Assembly: GCF_022348165.1 (NCBI RefSeq)
Contig: NZ_JAKRFI010000002.1
Span: 186,001-250,000, forward strand
Length of the DNA: 64,000 nucleotides
Direction of reading: 5' to 3'
Source of the DNA: Halomonas sp. McH1-25
GTDB lineage: Bacteria > Pseudomonadota > Gammaproteobacteria > Pseudomonadales > Halomonadaceae
The position numbers and the translations under genes were made by a program. Numbering within the stretch: position 1 is the stretch's first letter; each line of letters opens with the position of its first letter. Under the pieces are notes generated by a model. The model ran no database searches and was not told the origin of the DNA. It was given only the letters and a program-made list of their open reading frames with translations. Shown in pieces: positions 8,494 to 17,265 of the stretch.

Positions 8494-9729
8494 CTAGCGG
8501 CAGGAGGCCGGTAATCGACCGCGCTCTCCGATCGCCTGGCGCATCAACAGCCGCTTGACCGGCCCCAGGCGATCGACGCCGGACAGCCCGACATTGCGCA
8601 CCAGGCGCAATGCCGGATGCCTGGCCCCGAACAGGAGTCGGAAACCGTCCATCAGCGCCAGCATGGCCGCATTATCGCCCCGCCGTCGACGTGCATAGCG
8701 CGACAGGATGCGCACATCGCCCAGTTCGGCGCCTCGCCGCCGCGCCTCGATCAGCTCCTCTGCCAAGACGGCGGCATCCATGAAGCCCAGGTTCACGCCC
8801 TGGCCGGCCAAGGGATGGATGCTGTGCGCAGCATCGCCCACCAGCGCCAGCCCCGGCTCGACGTAGTGTCCGGCATGGCGCTGGGTCAGCGGGATGTGCA
8901 CGGCATCGTCGATGGGCTCTACCGTGCCCAGGCGCTGCTCGAAGGCGGCGGCAAGTTCGCGCCCCAACGCCTCGCGTGGCAGCGCACACAGCCGGGCAGC
9001 ATCCGCTGGCGGAGCCGACCAGACGATGGAGCAGTAGCGGTCGTCGCCTGCCACGCTCAGAGGCAGAAAGGCCAACGGACCGCCGGAAAGAAATACCTGC
9101 CGGGCCATGCCGCCGTGCCCGCGCCCGGTGCGCACGGTCGTTACCAATGCCGCATGGCCGGTCTCGTGGGACGCTACGTCGATCCCGGCTAGTTCGCGCA
9201 ACTGCGAGCGCGCCCCGTCGGCGGCCACCACCAGCGGTGCGCAAAAGTGCCGGCCGTCGGTAAGGATCAGACGCCGTCCCACGGCCGTGGTCTGCAACCC
9301 GTTCAGGCGCGCCCCGAATATCTGGCTGACACTGGGCAGCTCGGCCAGTCGCGACTCCAACGCCGCCAGCATGACATCGTTCTCGACGATGTGGCCGAGT
9401 ACGTCGGTCCCGGCCTGGTCGGCGTCGAAGGATATCTCGCCGCTACCCTCGGCGTCCCACACCTGCATGCCGGTGTAAGGCGTCACCCGACGTGCCGCCA
9501 TGGCCGGCCAGACCCCGAGTCGCTCGAGCAGACGCTGACTGACAGGCGTGACCGCACTGACCCGCTGCGCCGGCTGGCCCCGCCCCACCGCCTCGCCATC
9601 CAGCGGGCCGGGACGTGCATCGAGTACCGTCACCGCCACCCCGGCCTCGCCCAGCAGACACGCCAGCGATGCCCCCACCAGGCCACCACCGACGACGATC
9701 ACTTCTGCCTGTGTCTGCGTTTCGCTCAT
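8494..9729 (-). CDS. ubiI: FAD-dependent ubiquinone-biosynthesis hydroxylase (UbiI/VisC type)
   Basis: A 411-residue flavoprotein monooxygenase of the UbiH/UbiF/Coq6 family. The Rossmann GGGLVGAS motif (about residues 13-20), the mid-protein DG motif (VVAADGARSQLRELAG) and the second FAD motif GDAAHSIHPLAGQGVN are intact. It is the last gene of the ygfB-pepP-ubiH operon, the E. coli order in which this position is ubiI (visC), the C5 hydroxylase of ubiquinone synthesis. A strong AGGGGAG precedes the ATG. The choice of UbiI rather than UbiF rests on position. Confidence 0.88.
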   Translation of the reverse strand: MSETQTQAEVIVVGGGLVGASLACLLGEAGVAVTVLDARPGPLDGEAVGRGQPAQRVSAVTPVSQRLLERLGVWPAMAARRVTPYTGMQVWDAEGSGEISFDADQAGTDVLGHIVENDVMLAALESRLAELPSVSQIFGARLNGLQTTAVGRRLILTDGRHFCAPLVVAADGARSQLRELAGIDVASHETGHAALVTTVRTGRGHGGMARQVFLSGGPLAFLPLSVAGDDRYCSIVWSAPPADAARLCALPREALGRELAAAFEQRLGTVEPIDDAVHIPLTQRHAGHYVEPGLALVGDAAHSIHPLAGQGVNLGFMDAAVLAEELIEARRRGAELGDVRILSRYARRRRGDNAAMLALMDGFRLLFGARHPALRLVRNVGLSGVDRLGPVKRLLMRQAIGERGRLPASCR

Positions 9730-9746
9730 GGCACTCCCCTGTGGTT

Positions 9747-10952
9747 TTATCTTTCCAGCCCCATCGCCCGTCTTGCGAACGTTCGGCGCAGCGGGCCTGC
9801 AAGATTCAGCCCTACCAGCCCCGCCGCCCGCACATGCGACAGCAACGGATTCGCCACTCCGAACAGACGGATCAGACCGTCGCTGAAGCGGATCACGTTG
9901 CGCCTATCGAGATTGCGACGGGCCTCGAAGTCGTTCATGACCGCCATGGCACCTGGCGACTGCCCCGACTCGATGCCAGCGTCGAGTGCCGCCACCAGAT
10001 CCATCACGCCGCGCAGCGCCAGGTTGAAGCCCTGCCCCGCCACAGGGTGCAGGGCATGCGCGGCATTGCCCAGCACGGCCAGGCCGGGGCGAACGCTTTC
10101 CTCGGCAGTGACCAGCGTCAACGGATAGACATGGCGGCGCCCGACGCGACGAAAGCGCCCGGCCCGCTCGCCGAAGACCCGCTGCAGCCTGGCCAGGAAC
10201 TCGCCGTCGCTCAACGCCAGTGTTTCGCGCTCTTCACCGGCGGCATGCGTCCAGATCAGTTCCATGCGGTTGCCGGTCAACGGCAGCAGGGCCATGGGTC
10301 CATCGGCCGTGAAGCGCTCATACGCCACGCCGCGATGCGGCTGGCTGACCTCGAGAGTAGTGATCAGCGCCGCCTGTTCGTAGGGCGCTTCATGACTGGC
10401 GATGCCCAGGCGCTCCTTGAGCCCGGAACGCCCCCCATCGGCCAGGACTGTCAACCCTGCACTGAGTTCGCTGCCATCGGATAACTGCAAGCGATACCCC
10501 TGCGCCGCCGCCGCGATATTCTCGACCTGCGCCGGACAGTGCCAGTCGAGGTCGATATCCGCCAGCCGGTCGTGCAGCACCCGTCCCATCCAGGCATTGG
10601 GCAGCACGTAGCCCAGTGCATCGACCCCCAGCTCGCCGGCAGTGAGGCGTGTCGCTCCCAGGCGGCCACGCTCGCTGACGTGGATCGTCTCGATGGGCTG
10701 GGCCTCGCGTGATAGCGCGTCCCATACCCCCAGGGTCTGAAAGTGTCGGCGCGAGCCTTGGGCGATGGCACTGGCACGGGCATCAAAACTGGGCTGGTAG
10801 CCCTGCATCCCGTCGGCGGGCAGCGCGTTGGCCTCGATGACGGCAACCCGCAGTCCATGCCGGTGAACCAGCGGCGCCAGCGCACAACCCAGGCTTGCCC
10901 CCACCAGGCCACCGCCGACGATGGCGATATCCACGCGCTCGGAGTGATTCAC
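9747..10952 (-). CDS. ubiH: 2-octaprenyl-6-methoxyphenol hydroxylase
   Basis: A 401-residue FAD monooxygenase catalysing the C1 hydroxylation step of ubiquinone synthesis. It has GGGLVGASLG near the N-terminus, a DG motif (VLADGGRSGLKERLGI) and GNAAHALHPVAGQGFN; the Asn in GNAAH in place of the more common GDAAH is typical of UbiH. The start is GTG 10952 with GAGG upstream. It lies 17 bases before the ubiI-like gene and 71 bases after pepP; the gap is AT-rich and could hold a local promoter. Confidence 0.9.
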   Translation of the reverse strand: MNHSERVDIAIVGGGLVGASLGCALAPLVHRHGLRVAVIEANALPADGMQGYQPSFDARASAIAQGSRRHFQTLGVWDALSREAQPIETIHVSERGRLGATRLTAGELGVDALGYVLPNAWMGRVLHDRLADIDLDWHCPAQVENIAAAAQGYRLQLSDGSELSAGLTVLADGGRSGLKERLGIASHEAPYEQAALITTLEVSQPHRGVAYERFTADGPMALLPLTGNRMELIWTHAAGEERETLALSDGEFLARLQRVFGERAGRFRRVGRRHVYPLTLVTAEESVRPGLAVLGNAAHALHPVAGQGFNLALRGVMDLVAALDAGIESGQSPGAMAVMNDFEARRNLDRRNVIRFSDGLIRLFGVANPLLSHVRAAGLVGLNLAGPLRRTFARRAMGLER

Positions 10953-11023
10953 GTCCTGCCTCGCATAGCCATTATCCTTGTTACGTATATTACGTATTCA
11001 AAAATGATGCTCGTGATAGCCGC

Positions 11024-12361
11024 TCAATTATTGACCATCAGTGCCTCGATGTCCGCGACTCGCTTGGGCACCCCCGACGTCAGTACCTCATGCCCCTCGG
11101 CGGTGACTGCCACGTCATCCTCGATGCGAATGCCGATGCCACGCAGGGCCTCGGGAATGTCGTCGTCCTCGGGGAGATAAAGGCCGGGTTCCACGGTGAG
11201 CACCATGCCCGGCTCCAGCCGCCGAGGCTCGCCATCGCGGCGATAGCCACCGACATCGTGCACGTCGAGTCCCAGCCAGTGAGAGGTGGAGTGCAGATAG
11301 AAGCGGCGATAGCTGTCATCCTCGACCCGCTCTTCCACGCTACCCTCGAGCAGACCCAGCTCGATCAGCCCGGCCGTGAGATCCTGAACCACACCCTGAT
11401 GAATTTCGGCCAGCGTGACGCCGGGAGCCACGGCCTGCACGGCCCGTTCCTGGGCGGTCAGCACGATCTCGTAGACGCGCCGCTGCTCCGCTGTGAAGCG
11501 GCCATTGACCGGGAAGGTGCGGGTGATGTCGCCGGCATAGAGGTCGAACTCTACCCCGGCATCGATCAGCACCAGGTCACCGTCGCGAAGCGGACTGGCG
11601 TTCTCGATGTAATGCAGCACGCAGGCGTTGGCACCGCCGCCGACGATGGTGCTATAGGCGGGTGCCTGCCCGCCCTGCCATAGGAACTCATGCTCCAGCT
11701 CGGCCTGCAGGTGATACTCGTATAGGCCCGGTCGGCTGGTGTGCATGGCGCGCACATGCGCCCGGGCGGAGATCTCGCCGGCATGGCGCATCAGGACCAG
11801 CTCGGCCTCGCTCTTGATCAGACGCCGTTCATGGATGAGATGCGTTACGTCACATAGTGCCCGGGGGGCCTCGGCGCCCTGGCGCGCCCGGGCGCCGAGA
11901 TCGCGACGCACCTCTTCGGCCAGGGCAACCGCCGCCTCGTCGTCCAGCGGCAGGTAGACCGCCTCGCGGCCATCCAGCAGCTCACTCAGGCGCTCGTCGC
12001 GTTCGGCATTCTCGAACGCCTGATCGACACCGTAATGCGCCACGGCGCCTTCGGCGCCAATGCGGATGCCGGTCCAGGCTTCCTTGGCCGGGTCCTTGTC
12101 CTGACAGAACAACACGGTCTCGCCTTCGGCGCGGCCGGGCAGCAGCACCAGCAGCGCATCCGGCTCGGGAAAGCCCGTCAGGTAGTGGAAATCGCTGTCC
12201 TGACGAAAGGCATACTCGCTATCGTTGCTGCGCGTAACCAACGAGGCGGCAGGCAGCAGGACGGCACTGCGTGGCGGCAGGGTCGCCATCAGAGCCTGAC
12301 GACGGTGCCGGTATTCGTCCAGGCCGATGGCCGCGGGACGCGGCAGAATGTCATGTGGCAT
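11024..12361 (-). CDS. pepP: Xaa-Pro aminopeptidase II
   Basis: A 445-residue dimanganese peptidase (M24B) that removes the N-terminal residue before proline. The metal ligands are visible in DAGVEFDLYAGDITRTF, the STSHWLGLDVHDVG histidine segment, TVEPGLYLP and GIRIEDDV. The N-terminal creatinase-like domain is at about residues 5-140. It sits 9 bases after the ygfB-family gene and before ubiH, the conserved ygfB-pepP-ubiH-ubiI operon of gammaproteobacteria. Confidence 0.95.
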   Translation of the reverse strand: MPHDILPRPAAIGLDEYRHRRQALMATLPPRSAVLLPAASLVTRSNDSEYAFRQDSDFHYLTGFPEPDALLVLLPGRAEGETVLFCQDKDPAKEAWTGIRIGAEGAVAHYGVDQAFENAERDERLSELLDGREAVYLPLDDEAAVALAEEVRRDLGARARQGAEAPRALCDVTHLIHERRLIKSEAELVLMRHAGEISARAHVRAMHTSRPGLYEYHLQAELEHEFLWQGGQAPAYSTIVGGGANACVLHYIENASPLRDGDLVLIDAGVEFDLYAGDITRTFPVNGRFTAEQRRVYEIVLTAQERAVQAVAPGVTLAEIHQGVVQDLTAGLIELGLLEGSVEERVEDDSYRRFYLHSTSHWLGLDVHDVGGYRRDGEPRRLEPGMVLTVEPGLYLPEDDDIPEALRGIGIRIEDDVAVTAEGHEVLTSGVPKRVADIEALMVNN

Positions 12362-12370
12362 TCGCGTTCC

Positions 12371-12952
12371 TCATTGCTGGGGTTCGTCATCGACCTGTTC
12401 CACCTGCGGGCGGCCCGGATGCTGCTCGGTATACAGCAGCATCGCCGCCATGCGCGCGTGTTCGGTCAGGGCGAACAGGTCGTTCTCGTTCTCGGCATCG
12501 TCCTCGAGGGCCAGATCATCGATGCCGGCAAGCACCTCCAGGTCCTCGATGGCCTCGCGCAGGTTGGCCGACCAGGCATCGCGAGTCTCGCCGCTCACCT
12601 CGCCGACGACTTCGAGAAAGCCCAAGGTCCATTCACGCAGCCCACGGGCGCGCTCGGCCAGCGAAAACATGTCGTCCGGCAATAGCGGCTCGTAGTTGAG
12701 CTCCGCCGCGGAAAGCGCCTCCAGGACCTGGCGGCGCCACCCCAACAGAACCTCACCCTGCTCGCGATCCTTGGGCTGTTCGACGCCCATCGCGGCGCAG
12801 ACCTCCTCGAGCCAGGCATCGGCGGATAAATCGTGCAATGCCAGGCCGGACGCCAGGCGGCCGTCGAGGAATGCCGGTGACTGCAGGCTGCCGTGCACCA
12901 GAAAAACGTTGGCGATGCTGGAAAAGTCGTGCTGGTCGTTGATGATCGACAT
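12371..12952 (-). CDS. ygfB: YgfB/YecA (UPF0149) family protein
   Basis: A 193-residue acidic protein typical of the UPF0149 family (segments FLVHGSLQSPAFLDGRLASG, LGFLEVVGEVS, NENDLFALTEHARMAAML). Its biochemical role is not established. It is first in the ygfB-pepP-ubiH-ubiI operon and diverges from zapA, the usual arrangement. The C-terminus (QVEQVDDEPQQ) is low-complexity and charged. The assignment to the family is secure; no function is claimed. Confidence 0.9.
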   Translation of the reverse strand: MSIINDQHDFSSIANVFLVHGSLQSPAFLDGRLASGLALHDLSADAWLEEVCAAMGVEQPKDREQGEVLLGWRRQVLEALSAAELNYEPLLPDDMFSLAERARGLREWTLGFLEVVGEVSGETRDAWSANLREAIEDLEVLAGIDDLALEDDAENENDLFALTEHARMAAMLLYTEQHPGRPQVEQVDDEPQQ

Positions 12953-13009
12953 GGTTATCCGTGACGAGTGGGGGATTTCGGCGGCCAGGGCGTGCCAGGA
13001 CCCGCTGCA

Positions 13010-13038
13010 TTGACCGGTCCATACCGCCTCTCTATAGT
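13010..13038 (+). promoter_or_regulatory. Sigma-70 promoter upstream of zapA
   Basis: TTGACC and TATAGT are separated by exactly 17 bases, about 70 bases before the zapA start, in the ygfB/zapA divergent gap. The fit to the consensus is close. Confidence 0.7.
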
Positions 13039-13107
13039 GGCCGAAACTATCTGCATCTTACCGTATCGGGCCCTGCCTTGGCCCACCCCAGCCCTCAGGA
13101 GCCAGCC

Positions 13108-13422
13108 ATGAGCGATGACAAGCGTTCGACGACGGAGATCACCCTGCTGGGGCGCAGCTACGTCATCGCCTGCCCACCCGAGGAACGTCCCCAGCTGGAA
13201 CGGGCCGCGCGCTATCTGGACCGCGCCATGCATGGCATCCATTCCCGCGGCAAGGGGCTGGACTCGGAGAAGGTTGCGATCATGGCCGCTCTCAATATCG
13301 CTCATGACCTGATTCGCATCCAGGACGAGCATCGCGCCGGCGAAGAGAACCTGGCCCGACTCAACGAGCGCCTCGGCCAGGCGCTCAGCGGTATGCCCGG
13401 GCCCAAGGAGCCGACATCGTGA
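13108..13422 (+). CDS. zapA: Cell division protein ZapA
   Basis: A 104-residue FtsZ-associated protein that bundles FtsZ filaments. The N-terminal beta segment (TTEITLLGRSYVIACPPEE), the LERAARYLDRAM helix and the KVAIMAALNIAHDLI helix are the ZapA signature, followed by a C-terminal coiled coil. CAGGAG precedes the ATG at 13108. The 6S RNA gene and the 5-formyl-THF cyclo-ligase follow, as in E. coli and Pseudomonas. Confidence 0.94.
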   Translation: MSDDKRSTTEITLLGRSYVIACPPEERPQLERAARYLDRAMHGIHSRGKGLDSEKVAIMAALNIAHDLIRIQDEHRAGEENLARLNERLGQALSGMPGPKEPTS

Positions 13423-13439
13423 CAGCCCGGCACATATCT

Positions 13440-13469
13440 TTGGCGAGCGCCTCCAGCCTCTGTTAGGAT
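13440..13469 (+). promoter_or_regulatory. Probable promoter of 6S RNA
   Basis: TTGGCG (13440-13445) and TAGGAT (13464-13469) are 18 bases apart and end 6 bases before the inferred 5' end of the 6S RNA. Confidence 0.5.
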
Positions 13470-13474
13470 GAAGA

Positions 13475-13660
13475 CGTTCCCTGGGGTGTGCGCCAGTCGC
13501 TGAAGTCCCTCGAGCCTATGCGCAGTACCCAGGGGGCCAATAGCTAGGCAGGCCTGTGTGCATGTCCGCGCGACGGAAAGCCTGACGGCCTGCCTGCGGC
13601 CACCCACCTTGAACCAGTGGGTTCAAGGGCCAGAGCGACAACGGCACTCTGGGGAACTCC
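13475..13660 (+). ncRNA. ssrS: 6S RNA
   Basis: A stretch of about 185 bases between zapA and the ygfA homologue, the canonical ssrS location. The closing stem pairs GTTCCC (13476-13481) with GGGAAC (13652-13657). The 3' half contains CCTTGAACC...GGTTCAAGGG, the strongly conserved 6S hairpin of proteobacteria. 6S RNA mimics an open promoter and sequesters sigma-70 RNA polymerase in stationary phase. End positions are estimated from the closing stem. Confidence 0.9.
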
Positions 13661-13683
13661 TATCCCACCATGGGAATCGGCAC

Positions 13684-14379
13684 ATGTTGCCGAATTTCCT
13701 GTGTTCCGTCTCAACGCCTTGCCGGTCAGCCGTGGATTTCGATACCGTTTCCATTACCGATAGCCTGTCCCAGCATCAACGGCGAAAGGCCCTGCGTCGC
13801 GAACTACGCCAGCGCCGTCGCGCCCTGTCGCCGCTTCAGCGCCGCCAAGCTGCCAATGCGTTAGGCAAGCGCCTACGCGGCCTGCCGGAAGTCCAGCGCG
13901 CCCGGCGTATCGCCATCTACCTGCCCAACGATGGCGAGATCGACGTCACCGTGCTGCTACCTTGGCTGAAACGCCGCGGTGCCAAGGTCTACCTCCCGGT
14001 GCTTCGTCCGCTGTCCGACAACCGCCTGTGGTTCGTGCACTATCATGCAGACACCCCCATGGTGGCCAACCGTTTCGGCATTCGCGAGCCACACACCCGC
14101 CACGGTGCCCACCGCGCCCGGCAACTACCGCCCTGGGCGCTGGATCTGGTCCTGCTCCCGCTGGTCGGCTTCGACGATGACGGCAATCGTATGGGCATGG
14201 GTGGCGGTTTCTACGACCGTAGCTTCGCCTTCGTGCGTTATCGTCGGCCCCGTCCCCGCCTGATCGGCGTGGCTCATGACTGCCAGCGTGTCGAGCGCCT
14301 GCCGGTGGCTTCATGGGATGTCCCGCTCGATGCCATCGTCAGCGATGCTCGAGTCGTACGTCCCGACCGACTGCGTTGA
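13684..14379 (+). CDS. fau: 5-formyltetrahydrofolate cyclo-ligase
   Basis: The enzyme (YgfA family) converts 5-formyl-THF to 5,10-methenyl-THF using ATP. Recognisable segments are RRELRQRRRALSP, IAIYLPNDGEIDV, DLVLLPLVGFDDDGNRMGMGGGFYDR (the family signature with GMGGGFYDR) and the C-terminal LPVASWDVPLDAIVSDA. The start is uncertain: ATG 13684 gives 231 residues with a weak ribosome-binding site; GTG 13732 gives 215, closer to the family's usual 180-200. It begins about 25 bases after the 6S RNA, as in E. coli ssrS-ygfA, where they can be cotranscribed. Confidence 0.92.
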   Translation: MLPNFLCSVSTPCRSAVDFDTVSITDSLSQHQRRKALRRELRQRRRALSPLQRRQAANALGKRLRGLPEVQRARRIAIYLPNDGEIDVTVLLPWLKRRGAKVYLPVLRPLSDNRLWFVHYHADTPMVANRFGIREPHTRHGAHRARQLPPWALDLVLLPLVGFDDDGNRMGMGGGFYDRSFAFVRYRRPRPRLIGVAHDCQRVERLPVASWDVPLDAIVSDARVVRPDRLR

Positions 14380-14454
14380 TGCGTGCCTTTTGAGCCAGCT
14401 TTCAATGTCGTGTGGCCAAGCGCAGGCATTTTCAGGCAGAGCGTAAAAACGAAA

Positions 14455-14483
14455 ACCGGCAGGCGATCGTATCGCCTGCCGGT
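14455..14483 (-). terminator. Rho-independent terminator of the 31-residue peptide gene
   Basis: ACCGGCAGGCGAT and its perfect reverse complement flank a 3-base loop. On the minus strand the stem is followed by TTTTCGTTTTTACG, so it terminates transcription coming from the small gene at 14545-14640; on the plus strand there is no T-run, so it is a poor terminator for the cyclo-ligase gene. Confidence 0.8.
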
Positions 14484-14544
14484 CCGAAATCGTGTTGTCC
14501 ATCCTCGGCTCGTGACCCATGCAGTGTCGCGAACCGGGCACCGA

Positions 14545-14640
14545 TCAGGTGCCTACGAATGTCTGAGCATAACCGGTTGCCACCACACCGAGACCGAAAA
14601 TCAGTACCAGAGCCATGACCAGATCGGGCTTGCGCTTCAT
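14545..14640 (-). CDS. 31-residue single-span membrane peptide
   Basis: A short frame starting MKRKPDLVMALVL and ending TFVGT, with a basic N-terminus and one hydrophobic segment (about residues 7-26), so a small inner-membrane protein with N-in topology is expected. GGAG lies 6 bases before the ATG. A near-consensus promoter (TTGTCA-17-TATAGT at 14693-14721) and a strong terminator (14455-14483) make it a self-contained minus-strand unit of about 230 bases. It lies between the cyclo-ligase and ilvA. I do not know its function; I have only an unverified impression of similar peptides in pseudomonads. Confidence 0.78.
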   Translation of the reverse strand: MKRKPDLVMALVLIFGLGVVATGYAQTFVGT

Positions 14641-14692
14641 TAACCGCTCCGTGAAAAGTCGTCGTTATACCTACCCCCAGATAACAGGGGCG

Positions 14693-14721
14693 ACTATAGG
14701 GCTACGCAAAAAGAATGACAA
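14693..14721 (-). promoter_or_regulatory. Sigma-70 promoter of the 31-residue peptide gene
   Basis: On the minus strand TTGTCA and TATAGT are separated by exactly 17 bases, about 50 bases upstream of the peptide start codon. Confidence 0.75.
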
Positions 14722-14902
14722 CTGGTTAATTAACGTTTGCTTCAACGCCAGCCCAGACCACACGGCGCCCACAATGTAAGCGAACGGTTACTAACTTCGT
14801 CGTTTGCAGCCTTTAAACACTTATCGGCAGGCGCCGGAAAAACTTTCGCGATGAAACACTTCATATCCGAAAGTTTTTCCGGCGTTATCGTCACGTTTCG
14901 AT
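14722..14902. other. Intergenic region between the small peptide gene and ilvA
   Basis: No coding frame is supported. It is AT-richer than the surroundings and contains the long inverted repeat at 14832-14884. Nothing else is recognisable. Confidence 0.5.
14832..14884. repeat. Long hairpin just downstream of ilvA
   Basis: Perfect 17-base arms (14832-14848 and 14868-14884; CGCCGGAAAAACTTTCG and its complement) enclose 19 bases that themselves hold a 5-base inverted repeat (ATGAA/TTCAT). It starts 19 bases after the ilvA stop. No T-run follows on the minus strand, so it may be an RNA 3'-end stabiliser or a factor-assisted terminator. Confidence 0.75.
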
Positions 14903-16417
14903 TCAGGCCAGGAATAGGCGGTAAGCGGCGTTATCGGTTTCCTTCCAGTAGCGATAACCGATCCGGTCGAAATACTCCTCGACATGGCTGCGATTGCCAT
15001 TGGGGATCTGCATACCGACCAGCACGCGGCCATAGGCTGCGCCATGATTGCGGTAGTGAAATAGCGAGATGTTCCAGTCGGCCGGCAGATGGGTGAGAAA
15101 GTTCATCAGTGCACCGGGACGCTCGGGAAACTCGAAGCGGTAGACCTGTTCTTCGAAGTGCTCCTTGGGCCGGCCACCGCCGAGGTGACGAATGTGCAGC
15201 TTGGCCAGTTCGTTGTCGGTCAGGTCCTCGACCGGGTAGCCGGCGTCATCCAGCTTGCGGATCAGTTCGGCGCGATCCTCGCCTCCAGGCTTGACCTGCA
15301 CACCGACGAAGATGTGCGCATCCTCGGGGTCGGCATAGCGATAGTTGAACTCGGTCACCATGCGCTTGCCAATGGTGCGACAGAATTTCTTGAAGCTGCC
15401 CGGCCGCTCGGGAATGGTCACCGCCAGGATCGCCTCGCGCTGCTCGCCGAGTTCGGTGCGTTCGGCGATATGCTGCAGGCGATCGAAGTTGGTATTGGCC
15501 CCGGAATTGATGCACAGCAGCGTCTCGCCTTCGGCACCGGTCTGCTGGATGTACTTCTTGAGCCCGGCCAGCGACAGGGCGCCGGAGGTTTCCGACACGG
15601 CGCGGGTATCCTCGAAGATATCCTTGACCGCTGCACACATTTCGTCGGTGTTGACGGTGATCACGCCATCGATCAGATCGCGGGCGATGGCGAACGGCAC
15701 TTCGCCGATCTGCGCCACGGCCACGCCCTCGGCAAACACGCCGACCTGGTCGAGAACCACGCGCTCGCCGGCATCAAGCGCCGCCTTGAGACAGGCACTG
15801 TCCTCGGCCTCGACGCCGATCACTTTGATCTCGGGGCGCAGGTACTTGACGTAGGCGGCCACGCCGGCGATCAGCCCGCCGCCGCCCACCGGTACGAAGA
15901 TCGCATCGAGACGCCCGGTCTGCTGACGCAGGATCTCCATACCCACCGTACCCTGGCCGGCGACTACGTCGATGTCGTCGAACGGCGGAATGTAAGTGTA
16001 GCCATGCTCCTCGATCAATTCTCGGGCATGGGTCAGGGCTTCGCTGAAAGCATCGCCGCGCAGCACCACCTTGGCACCGCGGGCACGCACCGCCTGGACC
16101 TTGATGTCCGGCGTGATACGCGGCATGACGATCACCGCCTTGACCCCCAGCTTCTTCGCCGCAAGGGCGAGCCCCTGGGCATGATTGCCCGCCGACGCCG
16201 CAATCACGCCCTTGGCCTTCTGCTCATCGGTGAGCATGACCATCTTGTTGTAGGCACCGCGCACCTTGAAGGAATAAACCGGCTGCAGGTCCTCGCGTTT
16301 GATCAGGATCCGGTTGTTGAGACGGCGGGAAAGGAAGGGGGCCGGGGAAATCGGCGTTTCGCGGGCGGCCTCGTAAACGCGGGCCTGGAGTATCTTCTTG
16401 ACGGTGTCTTCGAGCAT
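14903..16417 (-). CDS. ilvA: Threonine ammonia-lyase, biosynthetic
   Basis: A 504-residue PLP enzyme that deaminates threonine to 2-oxobutanoate, the first step of isoleucine synthesis. The PLP lysine is residue 51 in YSFKVRGAY; the glycine-rich phosphate loop is PVGGGGLIAGV. Two ACT-like regulatory domains follow (about residues 330-400 and 425-500; RPGSFKKFCRTIGKR and RPGALMNFLTHLP), the form inhibited by isoleucine in E. coli. It is transcribed divergently from rpiA and ends at a large hairpin. Confidence 0.96.
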   Translation of the reverse strand: MLEDTVKKILQARVYEAARETPISPAPFLSRRLNNRILIKREDLQPVYSFKVRGAYNKMVMLTDEQKAKGVIAASAGNHAQGLALAAKKLGVKAVIVMPRITPDIKVQAVRARGAKVVLRGDAFSEALTHARELIEEHGYTYIPPFDDIDVVAGQGTVGMEILRQQTGRLDAIFVPVGGGGLIAGVAAYVKYLRPEIKVIGVEAEDSACLKAALDAGERVVLDQVGVFAEGVAVAQIGEVPFAIARDLIDGVITVNTDEMCAAVKDIFEDTRAVSETSGALSLAGLKKYIQQTGAEGETLLCINSGANTNFDRLQHIAERTELGEQREAILAVTIPERPGSFKKFCRTIGKRMVTEFNYRYADPEDAHIFVGVQVKPGGEDRAELIRKLDDAGYPVEDLTDNELAKLHIRHLGGGRPKEHFEEQVYRFEFPERPGALMNFLTHLPADWNISLFHYRNHGAAYGRVLVGMQIPNGNRSHVEEYFDRIGYRYWKETDNAAYRLFLA

Positions 16418-16514
16418 CCTGGTGTCCTGAGAGATCGCGCGGGACCGGGGCTGGGAAAACCCCTATTGGTAGCAAAGGCGGCGCCCCGGCGTCCAGCGTC
16501 TTGGCCTGACACCA

Positions 16515-16544
16515 TTCAACCGGGGCGATGGGCTCGCCTATAAT
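16515..16544 (+). promoter_or_regulatory. Promoter of rpiA
   Basis: TTCAAC and a perfect TATAAT (16539-16544) are 18 bases apart, 31 bases before the rpiA start, so the leader is about 25 bases. Confidence 0.65.
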
Positions 16545-16575
16545 GGCATCTTTGCCATTCAGCCACGAGCCATCT

Positions 16576-17247
16576 ATGACCCAGGACGAACTCAAGCGCG
16601 CAGTTGCGGCCGCCGCCATCGACGAAATCAAGCCCCTGCTGGGCAACGACACGGTGATCGGCGTGGGCACCGGCTCCACCGCCAACCACTTCATCGACCT
16701 GCTGGGCGCGTTACGCGACGATTTCAAGGGCGCCGTGGCGAGTTCACAGGCCACCGCCGAGCGTCTCGAGGCCCAAGGCATCGAGGTATTCGAGCTCAAC
16801 CATGTCGGCAGCGTGCCGGTCTACGTGGACGGCGCCGACGAGATCAACCCGAAGCTGGAAATGATCAAGGGCGGCGGCGCCGCGCTGACCCGCGAGAAGA
16901 TCGTCGCCGCCTGTGCCAAGCGCTTCGTATGCATCGCCGACGCCTCAAAGCGCGTCGAGGTGCTGGGCGGCTTCCCGCTGCCCATCGAGGTGATTCCCAT
17001 GGCGCGTTCGTACGTGGCTCGTGAGCTGGTCAAACGCGGCATCACGCCGGTCTATCGTGATGGGGTAGTCACCGACAACGGCAACCAGATCCTCGACTGC
17101 TATGACTTCCTGATCGAGAATCCGCAACGCACCGAAGCCGACCTCAACAATATCGTCGGCGTGGTCACCAACGGCCTGTTCGCCGCACGTGGCGCCGATG
17201 TCCTGCTGCTCGGCACCGAACGTGGCGTGGAACGCATCATCGCTTAG
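16576..17247 (+). CDS. rpiA: Ribose-5-phosphate isomerase A
   Basis: A 223-residue enzyme interconverting ribose-5-phosphate and ribulose-5-phosphate in the pentose phosphate pathway. The family motifs [12 protein letters not shown], the VDGADEINP active-site loop, [12 protein letters not shown] and DNGNQILD are present. The start MTQDELK matches E. coli RpiA, and the ATG lies just downstream of a TATAAT promoter. ilvA and rpiA are also neighbours in several gammaproteobacteria. Confidence 0.97.
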   Translation: MTQDELKRAVAAAAIDEIKPLLGNDTVIGVGTGSTANHFIDLLGALRDDFKGAVASSQATAERLEAQGIEVFELNHVGSVPVYVDGADEINPKLEMIKGGGAALTREKIVAACAKRFVCIADASKRVEVLGGFPLPIEVIPMARSYVARELVKRGITPVYRDGVVTDNGNQILDCYDFLIENPQRTEADLNNIVGVVTNGLFAARGADVLLLGTERGVERIIA

Positions 17248-17265
17248 GTCAGACAGGCCCAGGGA

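Noticed and set aside
15089-16543. Open frame of 484 codons on the plus strand opposite ilvA
   Set aside because: Antisense shadow of ilvA; no recognisable domain.
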